Below, piece after piece: positions 19,779-29,215 of a DNA stretch of 64,000 bases. Position numbers and translations under genes: made by a program. How positions within the stretch are numbered: position 1 is the first letter of the stretch; every line of letters begins with the position of its first letter. The stretch comes from Mesorhizobium prunaredense (lineage in GTDB: Bacteria; Pseudomonadota; Alphaproteobacteria; Rhizobiales; Rhizobiaceae), in the NCBI RefSeq assembly GCF_900156895.1, contig NZ_FTPD01000001.1, positions 323,327-387,326 of the forward strand, read 5' to 3'. The notes under the pieces are model-generated. The model was not told the DNA's origin. It worked only from the letters and a program-made list of their open reading frames with translations, and did not search any database.

Positions 19779-19870
19779 CAGACTCCCAAGGCTCCAACCG
19801 GAAGCCTGGTCGGTGCCGCATCGAGCATGGGGTACCGACCTCCTTTGAACTATGCGTGAGGCGACCCGAC

Positions 19871-20563
19871 ATGTCCGACGACGAGATCATCCTTTCCGAC
19901 CTTTCCGACGACGAGTTGGTGCAGCAGATGCACGACGATCTTTATGACGGGCTGAAGGACGAGATCGAGGAAGGCACACAGATCCTCCTCGAGCGGGGTT
20001 GGGCGCCCTACAAGGTGCTGACCGAGGCGCTGGTCGAAGGCATGCGCATCGTCGGCGAGGATTTCCGCGACGGCATCCTGTTCGTGCCGGAAGTGCTTTT
20101 GTCCGCCAACGCGATGAAGGCCGGCATGTTCATCCTGCGCCCGCTGCTCGCCGCCACCGGCGCGCCCAAGCAGGGCAAGATGGTCATCGGCACCGTCAAA
20201 GGCGACATCCACGACATCGGCAAGAATCTCGTCGGCATGATGATGGAAGGCGCCGGCTTCGACGTCATCGATCTCGGCATCAACAATGCCGTCGAAAAAT
20301 ACATGGCAGCGATTGAAGAGCATCAGCCCGACATCATCGGCATGTCGGCGCTTTTAACCACGACCATGCCCTACATGAAGGTCGTCATCGACACGATGAA
20401 GGAAAAAGGCATCCGCGACGACTATGTCGTGCTGGTCGGCGGCGCGCCGCTCAACGAGGAATTCGGCAAGGCTGTCGGCGCCGACGCCTACTGCCGCGAC
20501 GCGGCGGTGGCGGTCGAGACCGCCAAGGACTTCATGAAGCGCAAGCACAACGTTCGCAACTGA
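19871..20563 (+). CDS. Corrinoid (cobalamin-binding) methyl-carrier protein 1
   Basis: A 230-residue MtbC/MttC-type protein. The N-terminal helical cap (LVQQMHDDLYDGLKDEIEEG...) precedes a Rossmann B12 domain with the DxHxxG motif in KGDIHDIGKNLV (His ~116) and the GMSALLTTTMPYMK and VLVGGAPL segments. It accepts the methyl group from the MttB partner. It differs from the second copy (53477-54172) at only about eleven positions, almost all conservative. ATG 19871 was chosen; the frame is open 15 nt upstream. A methylcorrinoid:tetrahydrofolate methyltransferase and a reactivase are not seen in the window. Confidence 0.92.
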   Translation: MSDDEIILSDLSDDELVQQMHDDLYDGLKDEIEEGTQILLERGWAPYKVLTEALVEGMRIVGEDFRDGILFVPEVLLSANAMKAGMFILRPLLAATGAPKQGKMVIGTVKGDIHDIGKNLVGMMMEGAGFDVIDLGINNAVEKYMAAIEEHQPDIIGMSALLTTTMPYMKVVIDTMKEKGIRDDYVVLVGGAPLNEEFGKAVGADAYCRDAAVAVETAKDFMKRKHNVRN

Positions 20564-20639
20564 GTGCACTCTAATGATGCCGAGTCCGCAGAACAAAGGC
20601 ACAGGCACTCTTTTGCCGAACCCATGAGACTTCGCCAAA

Positions 20640-21971
20640 ATGTCCTCGTTTTCGATCATCAGTCACAGAATTGATCCTACCAGGGACCAGATCGCGCGAA
20701 AGCCCGATGGGAGCATCGACGACAATGATCGTGTCGAAATAGGACCGACGGACATCGCGTTTGCCGAGTGGGCTGCATTGGGTCTGTCCCCTCCCAACCT
20801 CGAGCGGATGAGAAGCACGCGCCTCCAACGGATCGTGAGCCAGCTACGCAAGCGGGACTACGCCGGCGTGCTGTGCTTCGATCCACTCAACATCCGATAC
20901 GCAACTGACTCCTCGAACATGCATATTTGGATCACGCACAATCCATCGCGTGCTGTTTTCGTTTCAGCCGATGGATACGTTGTCCTTTGGGACTTCCACC
21001 GCTGCGGGCACCTTTCGGAGCATCTGCCATTGGTGAACGAGATCCGCACGGACGGTGCGGGCTTTTACTATTTCGTGGCTGGCGACCAGGAGAAAGCCGT
21101 TGCGAAGGGTTTCGCAGGACAAATTGAGGAGCTGTTGCGAACGCATGCAGGCAAGAACCGCCGCCTTGCGGTCGACAAGATTGAAATCCCCGGCTTACGC
21201 GCCCTAGACGCGGCAGGCATCAAAATCTGCAACGGCATGCAACTCATGGAGCACGCAAGGGCAATAAAGGGCATCGACGAGATCAATGCCATGCGCTGCT
21301 CGCTGGCAACCTGCGAAATTGCGGCCGCGAAGATGCGCCAGCTTTTGCGACCGGGTATTGCAGAAACCGAATTGTGGTCGGTTCTCCATGCCGAAAACAT
21401 CGCGCGCGGAGGCGAGTGGATCGAGACGCGAATCCTGACTTCTGGCCCGAGGACAAATCCTTGGATGCAGGAAGCAGGGCCGCGAAGGATAGCGTCAGGA
21501 GATCTGGTTGCATTCGATACCGATATGGTGGGACCATACGGTATGTGCGCAGACTTTTCGCGAACTTGGTTTAGCGGCGATCGGCGCGCGAGCGATGAAC
21601 AACGCAGACTTCACGCCATAGCTCTCGAGCACATTACGACCAACATGGAACTTTTGCGGCCAGGAGTCTCCTTCACTGAACTCACCCAGCGCGGCCACAA
21701 ACTACCTCAAGAATTCGTTGATCAACGATACGGGGTAATGATGCATGGTATCGGGCTGTGTGACGAATATCCTGCGATCTACTACCCTGAAGATTTTATC
21801 CCGGGGGCGTTCGACTACATCCTCGAGCCAGGCATGACATTGTGCATCGAGGCTTACATTGGCGCCGTCGGGGGCCGTGAAGGCGTGAAACTCGAAGAGC
21901 AGGTCCTGATAACAGAGGACGGCTATGAGAAGCTTACGAGTTGTCCTTTCGACGCTGCGTTAATGAGTTGA
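20640..21971 (+). CDS. dddP: DddP-like M24-family protein (candidate DMSP lyase)
   Basis: A 443-residue M24 (creatinase-fold) protein. From memory it matches DddP, the iron-dependent DMSP lyase of roseobacters, along its length: DNDRVEIGPT, FDPLNIRYATDSSNM, ARAIKG, GGEWIETR, SGPRTNPW. Metal ligands fall at D293, D295, D305, H369, E404 and E419, and the catalytic Asp at D375 (GLCDE), all two below the positions I recall for DddP. Role in DddP: cleave DMSP to acrylate and DMS. It follows the mttB1 module on the same strand (76-nt gap), so the real substrate could be another onium compound. Confidence 0.72.
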   Translation: MSSFSIISHRIDPTRDQIARKPDGSIDDNDRVEIGPTDIAFAEWAALGLSPPNLERMRSTRLQRIVSQLRKRDYAGVLCFDPLNIRYATDSSNMHIWITHNPSRAVFVSADGYVVLWDFHRCGHLSEHLPLVNEIRTDGAGFYYFVAGDQEKAVAKGFAGQIEELLRTHAGKNRRLAVDKIEIPGLRALDAAGIKICNGMQLMEHARAIKGIDEINAMRCSLATCEIAAAKMRQLLRPGIAETELWSVLHAENIARGGEWIETRILTSGPRTNPWMQEAGPRRIASGDLVAFDTDMVGPYGMCADFSRTWFSGDRRASDEQRRLHAIALEHITTNMELLRPGVSFTELTQRGHKLPQEFVDQRYGVMMHGIGLCDEYPAIYYPEDFIPGAFDYILEPGMTLCIEAYIGAVGGREGVKLEEQVLITEDGYEKLTSCPFDAALMS

Positions 21972-22065
21972 GCCGCTGCCTCGAGCCAGAGAGGCCCAAC
22001 GCGGTTAATACGGCTCTTTAGGCTCGGATTTGGAGTCCCAGGCGCAACCACACACGGTTGGTGGC

Positions 22066-23076
22066 CTAGCCTGAAACCGCCGACCTGAATTTTGTAGGCG
22101 GTTGGCCATAGGTCTGGCGGAAGAGCCTCGAGAAATGCGAGGCGTTCTCAAACCCGACCTCGACGGCGATCTCGATCATCGGAGCACGGGTCTGCATCAG
22201 GAGGTGCTTCGCCCGCTCCAGACGCACCCTTGTGTAAACTACCGCCGGAGAGCTCTTTGTCTTCTCCATGAAGAGGCGCTCGAGTTGCCTTCGGGACAGT
22301 CCGACCAGGGCCGCCACCTTGGGAATGGAGATCGTATTTTCGATATGGTTCTCCATGATGATGAGCGCCGCCTTGAGCCGCGGATCCTGGCACTCGATAA
22401 AGGGCGGGCTGTGCGGCTGGATGTCCGAAGCCGAGCGCGCCCTTTCGATCTGCAACACTTCGAGGGCGTTTCTCTCGGCTTCCCGGCTGATATGGCGCCT
22501 GACGATCGACGCGGCCATGTCCGCCGCGCTGCTGCCTCCGGCACATGATCCCCTGGTGCGATCAAGATTGAACAGACGATCCGACCTGACGTCATGATCC
22601 GGGAAGCGCTCGCGGAACGCCTGATAGTGCAGCCAGCTGACGCAAGTGCGATGATATTTCATCAGGCCAGCCTCGGCCAGGATGAACGTTCCCGTGCAGA
22701 CCCCGATCAAAGGAACCTTCGCAGCGGCGGCTCGCTTCAGGTAGCTGACTGTCTCGCTATCGACCGGAAATTCATTGTTCAGCAGCCCGCCCACGACCAC
22801 GATATAGTTGAACTCGCCCGGGTCCACGAAATCCGAAGTCGGCGCGACCTGGACGCCGCAACTGGAGGTGATCAGGTTTCGGCTGCTTGCCAGCACGTGC
22901 CAGTCGGCCAGAATCCTGCCGGACCTGTCGGTCTCGTCGCTTGCCAATCTGAGCGTGTCGACGAACAGCGCGAACGCAGAAAGGGTGAAGGAACGAGCCA
23001 GTACAAAGCCGATCTTCAATCGGCCGAGCCCGGGCGCTTCTTCTGCTGATTTCATGACCGGCTGCCTATCTATCAT
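22066..23076 (-). CDS. GlxA-type AraC-family regulator 1 (GbdR-like)
   Basis: A 336-residue regulator: N-terminal DJ-1/PfpI-like amidotransferase domain (about 20-185, with VPLIGVCTGTFILAEAGL) and C-terminal double-HTH AraC domain (about 235-330, ending FENASHFSRLFRQTYGQPPTKFR). Members of this group, such as GbdR, control glycine betaine, carnitine or dimethylglycine use. It is convergent with the dddP-like gene and lies downstream of the hpbD operon. Start at 23076 is the frame start; an internal Met at codon 8 is also possible. Confidence 0.85.
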   Translation of the reverse strand: MIDRQPVMKSAEEAPGLGRLKIGFVLARSFTLSAFALFVDTLRLASDETDRSGRILADWHVLASSRNLITSSCGVQVAPTSDFVDPGEFNYIVVVGGLLNNEFPVDSETVSYLKRAAAAKVPLIGVCTGTFILAEAGLMKYHRTCVSWLHYQAFRERFPDHDVRSDRLFNLDRTRGSCAGGSSAADMAASIVRRHISREAERNALEVLQIERARSASDIQPHSPPFIECQDPRLKAALIIMENHIENTISIPKVAALVGLSRRQLERLFMEKTKSSPAVVYTRVRLERAKHLLMQTRAPMIEIAVEVGFENASHFSRLFRQTYGQPPTKFRSAVSG

Positions 23077-23184
23077 TGGCTAACAGCGCCATCGCTTCGA
23101 TCCTGCTCGTTCTTATCCGGCTTGGAAACCGAGGGCAGCCGGTAGTCGTGGCAGCAGAATACTTACTCGCCGCGAGATTCACCG

Positions 23185-24072
23185 TTAGGCGGCCTCTCTC
23201 GTTGCCAGATCGCCGAGCGCCATCCGAAGCGCAAGCATATTTTTTGCTGGTAGAGCGCGCAGGGGCCGGCGCGGTTTTCCAGCGTCGTACCCGGTGATCT
23301 TCGCTGCGGCATAAACCGATTGCACATAGTCGCCCTGCCAAATGAGCGACATGATGGGCTCAAGGGGCTTCCATCGCTCGCGGACGAGCTGCCAGTTCTG
23401 GGCCTCCGCGGCTTCGACGATGCCGAGGCAGGACTTGGGCGCAATGTTTGCGCCTCCCCATATCAAGCCGCGAGCACCTGCGAAAAGAGCGTAAGGGACC
23501 AACGGGTCTGCGCCATTTATGACGGGAAGACCCGTGCGGATTAGGGACGCCTGCTTGGCGAGATCGCCGCTGCTGTCTTTGACTGTGTGGAAATTGGGGA
23601 TCTCGCAGAGACGTTGAATAAGGCTTGGAGTGATCTCAACGCCTACGGCCTGAGGCACGTTATAGCCGATGATCGGAAGACCGCCTTTAGCGACTTCGGA
23701 ATAGAAGGCCACGATGTCGTCGTGGTCGGTCGGCCCTTCGAAAAACGGCGGTAGGACCATTACACCATCCGCGCCACAGTCGGCGGCATGCTTGGTACGC
23801 TCTATGACCTCCTCGACGAGAAGCGCGGACGTCTGGACTATGATTTTTGCGCGGCCATTGATGATCCTGCTGCCCCGCTGCGCAAGCTCCTTGGATTCTT
23901 CCTTGGAAAGGTACACATGCATCCCAGTGCCGGAGCTAAGCACGAAGCCCTTTATCCCGGCAGCAAGGTAGCGTTCGACAAGTCCCCGCAAACGGGTCCA
24001 ATCGATATGACCAGAGGCGTCAAACGGTGTTGTGATCGCCAGGTTCAAGCCGGGAAATGGAAAGTCAGACAT
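23185..24072 (-). CDS. DHDPS/N-acetylneuraminate lyase-family enzyme 2
   Basis: A 295-residue aldolase-fold protein with Schiff-base K165 in HTVKDSSGD and Tyr Y137 in GYNVPQA; SSGTGMHVYL forms the GTTGE-like loop. It resembles copy 1 (12987-13859) more than copy 3. It is last in the GntR-hpbD operon, 180 nt after hpbD. Its 5' part was duplicated to 12064-12312. Possibly a dehydratase or deaminase for a hydroxylated pyrroline intermediate; the exact substrate is not known. Confidence 0.8.
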   Translation of the reverse strand: MSDFPFPGLNLAITTPFDASGHIDWTRLRGLVERYLAAGIKGFVLSSGTGMHVYLSKEESKELAQRGSRIINGRAKIIVQTSALLVEEVIERTKHAADCGADGVMVLPPFFEGPTDHDDIVAFYSEVAKGGLPIIGYNVPQAVGVEITPSLIQRLCEIPNFHTVKDSSGDLAKQASLIRTGLPVINGADPLVPYALFAGARGLIWGGANIAPKSCLGIVEAAEAQNWQLVRERWKPLEPIMSLIWQGDYVQSVYAAAKITGYDAGKPRRPLRALPAKNMLALRMALGDLATREAA

Positions 24073-24252
24073 CTTTTTTCTCAGGTCTCCAATGCTTCCA
24101 GCTTGGGGAATGCGAATGTCTTTGAATGCCAGCTGAGGCGGGTATGGTTTCGATGCTGGTGGTAGTGGCGGCCGGACGATTGCTCTGGGTCGGCTGGCAT
24201 TCGCGTAACTCCTGTCCGACGTTGGACCGGGAAACGCCGCGTTCTCTATCGA

Positions 24253-25359
24253 TCAACCATAAGATGCCACTGGAGAGCCAAAGCAGGATTCCTGCGGAAC
24301 AACTCCCAGACCAGGCCCGCTCGGAAGCCTGATGTGTCCTTCTTCAATGGACACTCCGTTCTTCTCGTCATAGTGGCCTTCGATATACGGAGCCGCGATC
24401 CAGACGCCCTCGTTCAGGCGCGGACTGACAGTCGCACCGATTTGAACACAAGCGGCGGCGAGGATGTCGCCGCCCCACCCATCGTCGCAAGTGTGGGGCA
24501 TTGAACGTGCCTCGCAAAGATCACGCACCGTTGCCATTGCATGGAGACCACCAATGCGGGTCACCTTCATCCCGAAGCCGTCGCATACTCCCTCTCCAAT
24601 CGCACGGATCACAGCGGAAAGGTCCTCTGTATTTTCGTCGAGATATACAGCGTGGTGCAGTTGATTGCGGATGGCCTTGATCTCTTCGAACGTATTGCAA
24701 GGCTGTTCCAAAATGAGCGGAACATCGAGGCACTCGCGACTGAGCCGGAGCGTGTCGCGGGCAGTCAGGGATCGGTTGGCATCGGCTGCGAGCCGGACGC
24801 GATCCCCGACACGCTCCCAGACCTTGCGCACCACGGCAATGTCGATCTCAACCGGTCGCCCGCCGATCTTGATCTGGAGGCGCGGATAGCCTTCCGCAAC
24901 ACGCTCCGCCGCAATACGCGCAACCTCATCGGGCTCGCCTATGCCCAACGCATAATATGACGGAACCCGTTCGGTCACGGCGCCGCCAAGAAGATCGGCG
25001 ACGCGCATGCCAAACTGCTTGCCCATGATGTCGTATGCCGCCATATCCACGGCTGCCTTGGCATATCGGTGGCCATTCAGGAGGCCATCCATCCGGCGTC
25101 GAAGGGCTACTGGCTGAAGCGGGTCGGCTCCGATCAGTCCCTGAGCCATCTCGTCCAGTGCAGCACGGGCACCTTTAGCATGCTGCGGCTGGTAGGTCGT
25201 GCCCAAGGGGCAGGTTTCGCCCCAACCGATGAGACCATTGTCGATCACGACCTTAACGATCGTGGTATCGAGCGCATACACCTTGACGCCGCCCATCGTG
25301 TAGGGGCCGTTCTTGACCGGCAGATCATGCGCGAAGACGTGAACTTCCTTGATTTTCAT
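24253..25359 (-). CDS. hpbD: 4-hydroxyproline betaine 2-epimerase-like enolase-superfamily enzyme
   Basis: A 368-residue enzyme of the mandelate racemase/enolase superfamily that closely resembles HpbD, which interconverts 4-hydroxyproline betaine (and proline betaine) epimers. Shared blocks include [43 protein letters not shown] and THIGAT-like VQIGAT. Catalytic/metal residues: K164 and K265 (GMKVTRIGG), and D193, E218 and D241; the last four match the HpbD numbering I recall. ATG 25359 was preferred over an upstream in-frame start at 25434. The operon places it after the FAD oxidase. Confidence 0.9.
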   Translation of the reverse strand: MKIKEVHVFAHDLPVKNGPYTMGGVKVYALDTTIVKVVIDNGLIGWGETCPLGTTYQPQHAKGARAALDEMAQGLIGADPLQPVALRRRMDGLLNGHRYAKAAVDMAAYDIMGKQFGMRVADLLGGAVTERVPSYYALGIGEPDEVARIAAERVAEGYPRLQIKIGGRPVEIDIAVVRKVWERVGDRVRLAADANRSLTARDTLRLSRECLDVPLILEQPCNTFEEIKAIRNQLHHAVYLDENTEDLSAVIRAIGEGVCDGFGMKVTRIGGLHAMATVRDLCEARSMPHTCDDGWGGDILAAACVQIGATVSPRLNEGVWIAAPYIEGHYDEKNGVSIEEGHIRLPSGPGLGVVPQESCFGSPVASYG

Positions 25360-25454
25360 GTCGTTCCAATCTGAAGGTAATAATTTTTTGCGGGGCAAAA
25401 CGTGCGAACGTCGGTTAGACAGTCGGCCCGGCAAGGTTAGTGATTTCGGTACGG

Positions 25455-26801
25455 CTATTCCTCACGCGCTTTCCACTCTTTCCAACGGAAATAGAGGTTC
25501 GCGCCAATCTCGGCGAAAGGCGATGGTACGAGCTTCGATGGTTGTGGTTCAGCCAAGAAATGCGCGGAAATTTTCGAAGGCCGGTTCAACAACGTGTCGG
25601 CCGCGGCGATGCCGGTTAGCGTACTGCGCACAGTTCCCAGGCCGTTGCAGCAGCAAGCCGCGAAAAGGCCCGGCTCAAGTTCGCGCATCACCGAAACGCC
25701 GTTCCAGGTCAGGCAGAGGTGTCCAGCCCAACTGTATTCCATCGGAACATCGGCGATCGCGGGAAAGCGGTCGGCGAATTTTCGCCGATGAACCTTTGCC
25801 GCACGGGCGACCGCTGACTTCGACGGCACCATCCCAGGCAGATAGCTGGCGCAGGTCCGGGTGATGATGCGGTTTCCGCCCTGTGCCGTATCGATGCGTC
25901 TCATCGTTGTCCCCATCGGGTCGGACGGGGTAATGCCCCAACGAGGCTGCCCTCCCAGCCTGGAAAGGGCTCCAGCGTCGAGCTCGACAGTCATCGAGGC
26001 GTACAGGAAAACGTGCATGAGGCGCTTGCGTGCGAAGCCGAAGCTCTCCAGGTGCCCGTTGTTGGCAAGAATGACCTTCGCCGCGGCGACACGGCCATTG
26101 GGCGTTGTAAGTATCCAATCTTGGTTCACTCTTGCAAGCTTTGAGACAGGGGATCTCTCAAACACGAACACGCCGTCGCGTCGAAGGCCTATACCAAGCG
26201 ACCGGATATACCCCGCCGGCTGGATCATCACTGTTCCGGGCGTGTAAAGGCCAGATGTGTAGTGGCGACTTCCCGTTACGTCTTGCATCGCCTTGCCATC
26301 GAGCATCTCGCTGGCTTCGCCCAATTCAGTGAGGTGTTTCGCATAACTTGCGTTGAGGTTGCGCGCTGTCTCGCTGGCTGCGCCGTTGATCTTGCCCGCT
26401 GGATCGAAATAGGCGGCGTCGATTCCATACTCTTCGACGCACTCCTTCGCGAAGGAAATGGCCGCGCGATTCAGCGCGATCATTTGCTTGTCGTCCTCGA
26501 CACCCTTTCCGGCATAGTCATCGGACTGCACATCGTGAGGCAGGTCGATCATGAAGCCTGAGTTGCGGCCGGAAGCGCCTTCGGCGAGACCGCTGGCCTC
26601 AAGAACCGCGATACGAAGATTCGCGTCTTGTTGGCGCAGACGTTTGGCGGCTGAAAGACCAGCGAAGCCGCCGCCAACTATGGCGACATCGACACGGATG
26701 TCGCCTTCAAGGGGCTCAGAACAGGGTTGGGCTGGGAGGATGGCGTTCCAGGCTGCCGGCCCCTGTTGGACCGGCAGCCTTTCAGCCTTGTGGACGTTCA
26801 C
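25455..26801 (-). CDS. FAD-dependent DAO-family oxidoreductase 2
   Basis: A 448-residue DAO-type flavoprotein with [17 protein letters not shown], the [18 protein letters not shown] segment, MGTTMRRID and the C-terminal [15 protein letters not shown]. It starts with GTG at 26801, overlapping the aldehyde dehydrogenase stop (GTGA), with GAGG upstream. In HpbD gene clusters the DAO-type enzyme oxidises free cis-4-hydroxy-D-proline to the pyrroline; that role is inferred here from the operon. It is paralogous to 13877-15211. Confidence 0.85.
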   Translation of the reverse strand: MNVHKAERLPVQQGPAAWNAILPAQPCSEPLEGDIRVDVAIVGGGFAGLSAAKRLRQQDANLRIAVLEASGLAEGASGRNSGFMIDLPHDVQSDDYAGKGVEDDKQMIALNRAAISFAKECVEEYGIDAAYFDPAGKINGAASETARNLNASYAKHLTELGEASEMLDGKAMQDVTGSRHYTSGLYTPGTVMIQPAGYIRSLGIGLRRDGVFVFERSPVSKLARVNQDWILTTPNGRVAAAKVILANNGHLESFGFARKRLMHVFLYASMTVELDAGALSRLGGQPRWGITPSDPMGTTMRRIDTAQGGNRIITRTCASYLPGMVPSKSAVARAAKVHRRKFADRFPAIADVPMEYSWAGHLCLTWNGVSVMRELEPGLFAACCCNGLGTVRSTLTGIAAADTLLNRPSKISAHFLAEPQPSKLVPSPFAEIGANLYFRWKEWKAREE

Positions 26802-28297
26802 GCAACCGCCTCATCTGCGTCATCGGTGAGATCAAGCCAGATGGTCTTGATTCTGGTGTACTGGTCGTGGGCGTGGATGCCATTGTCGCGGCCGCCGAAG
26901 CCGGAAGACTTGAACCCTCCGAAGGGCGTGGTGATGTCTCCCTCGCCGAAGCTGTTGACGGTCACGGTGCCCGCCCGGATCGCACGTGCTCCCCTTATGG
27001 CTCGTTTCGCGTTCGATGTGTAGATCGACGCACACAGTCCGTACTCTGTGTCGTTGGCAAGCGTAATGGCTTCATCGAAACTCTCGACAGTCAGCACCGT
27101 GAGGATCGGTCCGAAAATCTCTTCCCGCACGACCTTCGCGTCGCGGTCGCTGACGTCCAGGATCGTGGGTTCCACGAACCCACCCTTGGCCTTTCCGCCG
27201 AGCAGCACCTTCTGGCCCTTCTCGAGATAGGAGCAGACTTTTTCGAAGTGCGCCTTGGAAACCAGCGCACCCACCCGATTCTCGGGATTCAGCGGGTCGC
27301 CCATCGGCCACTCCCTGGCATGCGCGATAACCCGCTTGAGGAGTTCGTCCTTGATGCCGCGTTGAACGATGAGCCGCGAGGAGGCAGAGCAGTTTTGTCC
27401 CATATTCCAGAACGCGCCGTTCACGACGTGGGCGGCGACGCGATCGATATTCTCCGCGTCGTCCAGCACGATGGCCGGGTTCTTGCCGCCCATTTCCAAT
27501 GTCACTTCCTTGAGGTTCGACTCGGCCGAATAGCGCGGAAAGCGTCTTCCGGTCTCCGTCGAGCCCGTGAACGACACCATATCCACATCCATGTGTCGCC
27601 CAAGCGGCTCCCCGACTTCGGAGCCACCGCCCGGCAGCACGTTGAAGACGCCGGAGGGGATACCCGCCTCCATCGCAAGCTCGGCGACACGCAGCGCGGT
27701 CAAGGTCGTTTCCTTGGCCGGCTTGACGATGATCGAATTGCCCGCGGCGAGTGCCGGTCCGATCTTCCAGGCCAGCATCAGCAGCGGGAAATTCCAGGGC
27801 AGGACCAGGCCCACGACGCCGACGGGTTCGCGGACGACCATCGCAATGTGGTTGTCGGAGGCCGGCGCCACCTGATCGTAGATCTTGTCGATCAATTCTG
27901 CATGCCAGGCAAGGCAGTGGATGGTTTCAGGCACATCGACGTTCTCGCAATCGTAGATCGTCTTGCCGCTGTCGAGGCTTTCCAGAACGGCCAGTTCATG
28001 GGCGTTGCGCTTCATGAGCTTGGTGAGACGGATGAGGGCTTCCTTACGCGCCGATGGATGAAGGCGCGACCAGCGACCGTCCTCGAACGCGTCGCGCGCC
28101 TTTTGTACGGCAAAGGCTGCGTCCTCAGGACCGCAGGAGGCAACCTTCGCAAGCACCTTGCCCGTCGCCGGATTGATCGTTTCGAATGTTTTCCCAGAGA
28201 TTGCCGGTCTGAAGCTGCCGCCGATGAATGCCTGTGTCGGAAACTCCAACTTGGCAGCAATCGCCACATATTCCTCGTGTGTCAGAAGATTGCCCAT
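26798..28297 (-). CDS. NAD(P)-dependent aldehyde dehydrogenase
   Basis: A 499-residue ALDH-superfamily enzyme. Active-site Glu lies in VTLEMGGKNPAIVL and the nucleophile Cys in FWNMGQNCSASSRL; GLVLPWNFPLLM and FTGSTETGRRFPRYSA are the cofactor-binding segments. The second in-frame ATG (28297) is seven bases from GGAGG and was chosen over 28303. In the operon it would oxidise 2-oxoglutarate semialdehyde to 2-oxoglutarate, the last step of hydroxyproline breakdown. A betaine- or aminobutyraldehyde-type substrate is possible. Confidence 0.87.
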   Translation of the reverse strand: MGNLLTHEEYVAIAAKLEFPTQAFIGGSFRPAISGKTFETINPATGKVLAKVASCGPEDAAFAVQKARDAFEDGRWSRLHPSARKEALIRLTKLMKRNAHELAVLESLDSGKTIYDCENVDVPETIHCLAWHAELIDKIYDQVAPASDNHIAMVVREPVGVVGLVLPWNFPLLMLAWKIGPALAAGNSIIVKPAKETTLTALRVAELAMEAGIPSGVFNVLPGGGSEVGEPLGRHMDVDMVSFTGSTETGRRFPRYSAESNLKEVTLEMGGKNPAIVLDDAENIDRVAAHVVNGAFWNMGQNCSASSRLIVQRGIKDELLKRVIAHAREWPMGDPLNPENRVGALVSKAHFEKVCSYLEKGQKVLLGGKAKGGFVEPTILDVSDRDAKVVREEIFGPILTVLTVESFDEAITLANDTEYGLCASIYTSNAKRAIRGARAIRAGTVTVNSFGEGDITTPFGGFKSSGFGGRDNGIHAHDQYTRIKTIWLDLTDDADEAVA

Positions 28298-28299
28298 GC

Positions 28300-29205
28300 T
28301 CATGCCTCCGCTTCAATTTCCGCAATCGTGCGCTTCAGGACCCGGACGACCTGTTCCAGCTGGCGCATATCGTCCTTGTTCAATCCCTTTAGTGGGGGTC
28401 GTGGGGGGCCGGCATGGAATCCAGCCATTTCACAGCCGTACTTGATGCATTGAATGAATTTTCCCCCCTGCTCCAGCACGCGCATCAGAGGCATTAGCGC
28501 GGACATGATCCGGCGCCCTTTGGCGAAATCACCCTCGACCGCGCATGCGCGGTAAAGCGCGCCATGTTCCTTCGGCAGGAAGTTCGAGCCCCCGCAGACC
28601 CAACTGCGCGCACCCCATGCAAAGAACTCCAAGGCCTGGTCGTCCATTCCGCAGGACATCTGGATGTGCGGGTAGTCGCGGGCGAGCAGATGTACCCGGT
28701 TGATGTCGCCGGAGCTTTCCTTGATGGCGCAGAAATTGCGGCTGCGGGCGACGCGGTCGAGGAAATCCTCGCCCATGTTGATCCCCATGCGGCCCGGGTA
28801 GTTATAGAGCATGATCGGGAGGTCCGCCGCCCGGTCGATCGCCAAGGCGTTGAGGGCGTTTTCGCGCTCCGTCGGCACCGAATAGGGCGGCGATCCGGCG
28901 AGAATGGCCGAAGCGCCGATCTTGGCCGCCGTCTCGGCCATCAGGATCGAGTCCTGCAGCCGGATAGCGACTGTGCCTATGGTAAGAGACACGCGATCGC
29001 CAATGACTTCCTTGGCGAACTTCGCCATTTCGACGCGTTCGTCCATCGACTGCGCATAGTATTCGCCCGTCGAACCGCCGCTGATGATGCCGTGCACACC
29101 TGAAGCTATCAGGTGCTCAACGATTTTGGCGAACGCATCGCGATCGATTGAACCGTCGTCACGATGTGGCGTGATGACGGGAGTGTATATCCCCTCGAAT
29201 TTCAT
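28300..29205 (-). CDS. DHDPS-family enzyme 3, probable pyrroline-4-hydroxy-2-carboxylate deaminase
   Basis: A 301-residue DHDPS-fold protein with the usual GGSTGEYYAQS loop, Tyr in MLYNYPGRMG and Schiff-base Lys K162 in CAIKESSGDINR. It is the most typical of the three copies and occupies the position expected for the deaminase that makes 2-oxoglutarate semialdehyde from the pyrroline. ATG 29205 follows GAGGAG; the frame also offers a TTG just before. It is first structural gene after gntR, 10 nt downstream of it, and leads into the ALDH gene. Confidence 0.85.
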   Translation of the reverse strand: MKFEGIYTPVITPHRDDGSIDRDAFAKIVEHLIASGVHGIISGGSTGEYYAQSMDERVEMAKFAKEVIGDRVSLTIGTVAIRLQDSILMAETAAKIGASAILAGSPPYSVPTERENALNALAIDRAADLPIMLYNYPGRMGINMGEDFLDRVARSRNFCAIKESSGDINRVHLLARDYPHIQMSCGMDDQALEFFAWGARSWVCGGSNFLPKEHGALYRACAVEGDFAKGRRIMSALMPLMRVLEQGGKFIQCIKYGCEMAGFHAGPPRPPLKGLNKDDMRQLEQVVRVLKRTIAEIEAEA

Positions 29206-29215
29206 CAAATTCTCC

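Noticed and set aside
26867..28453. 528-codon plus-strand open frame
   Set aside because: It is antisense to the aldehyde dehydrogenase, whose motifs and coupling are clear.
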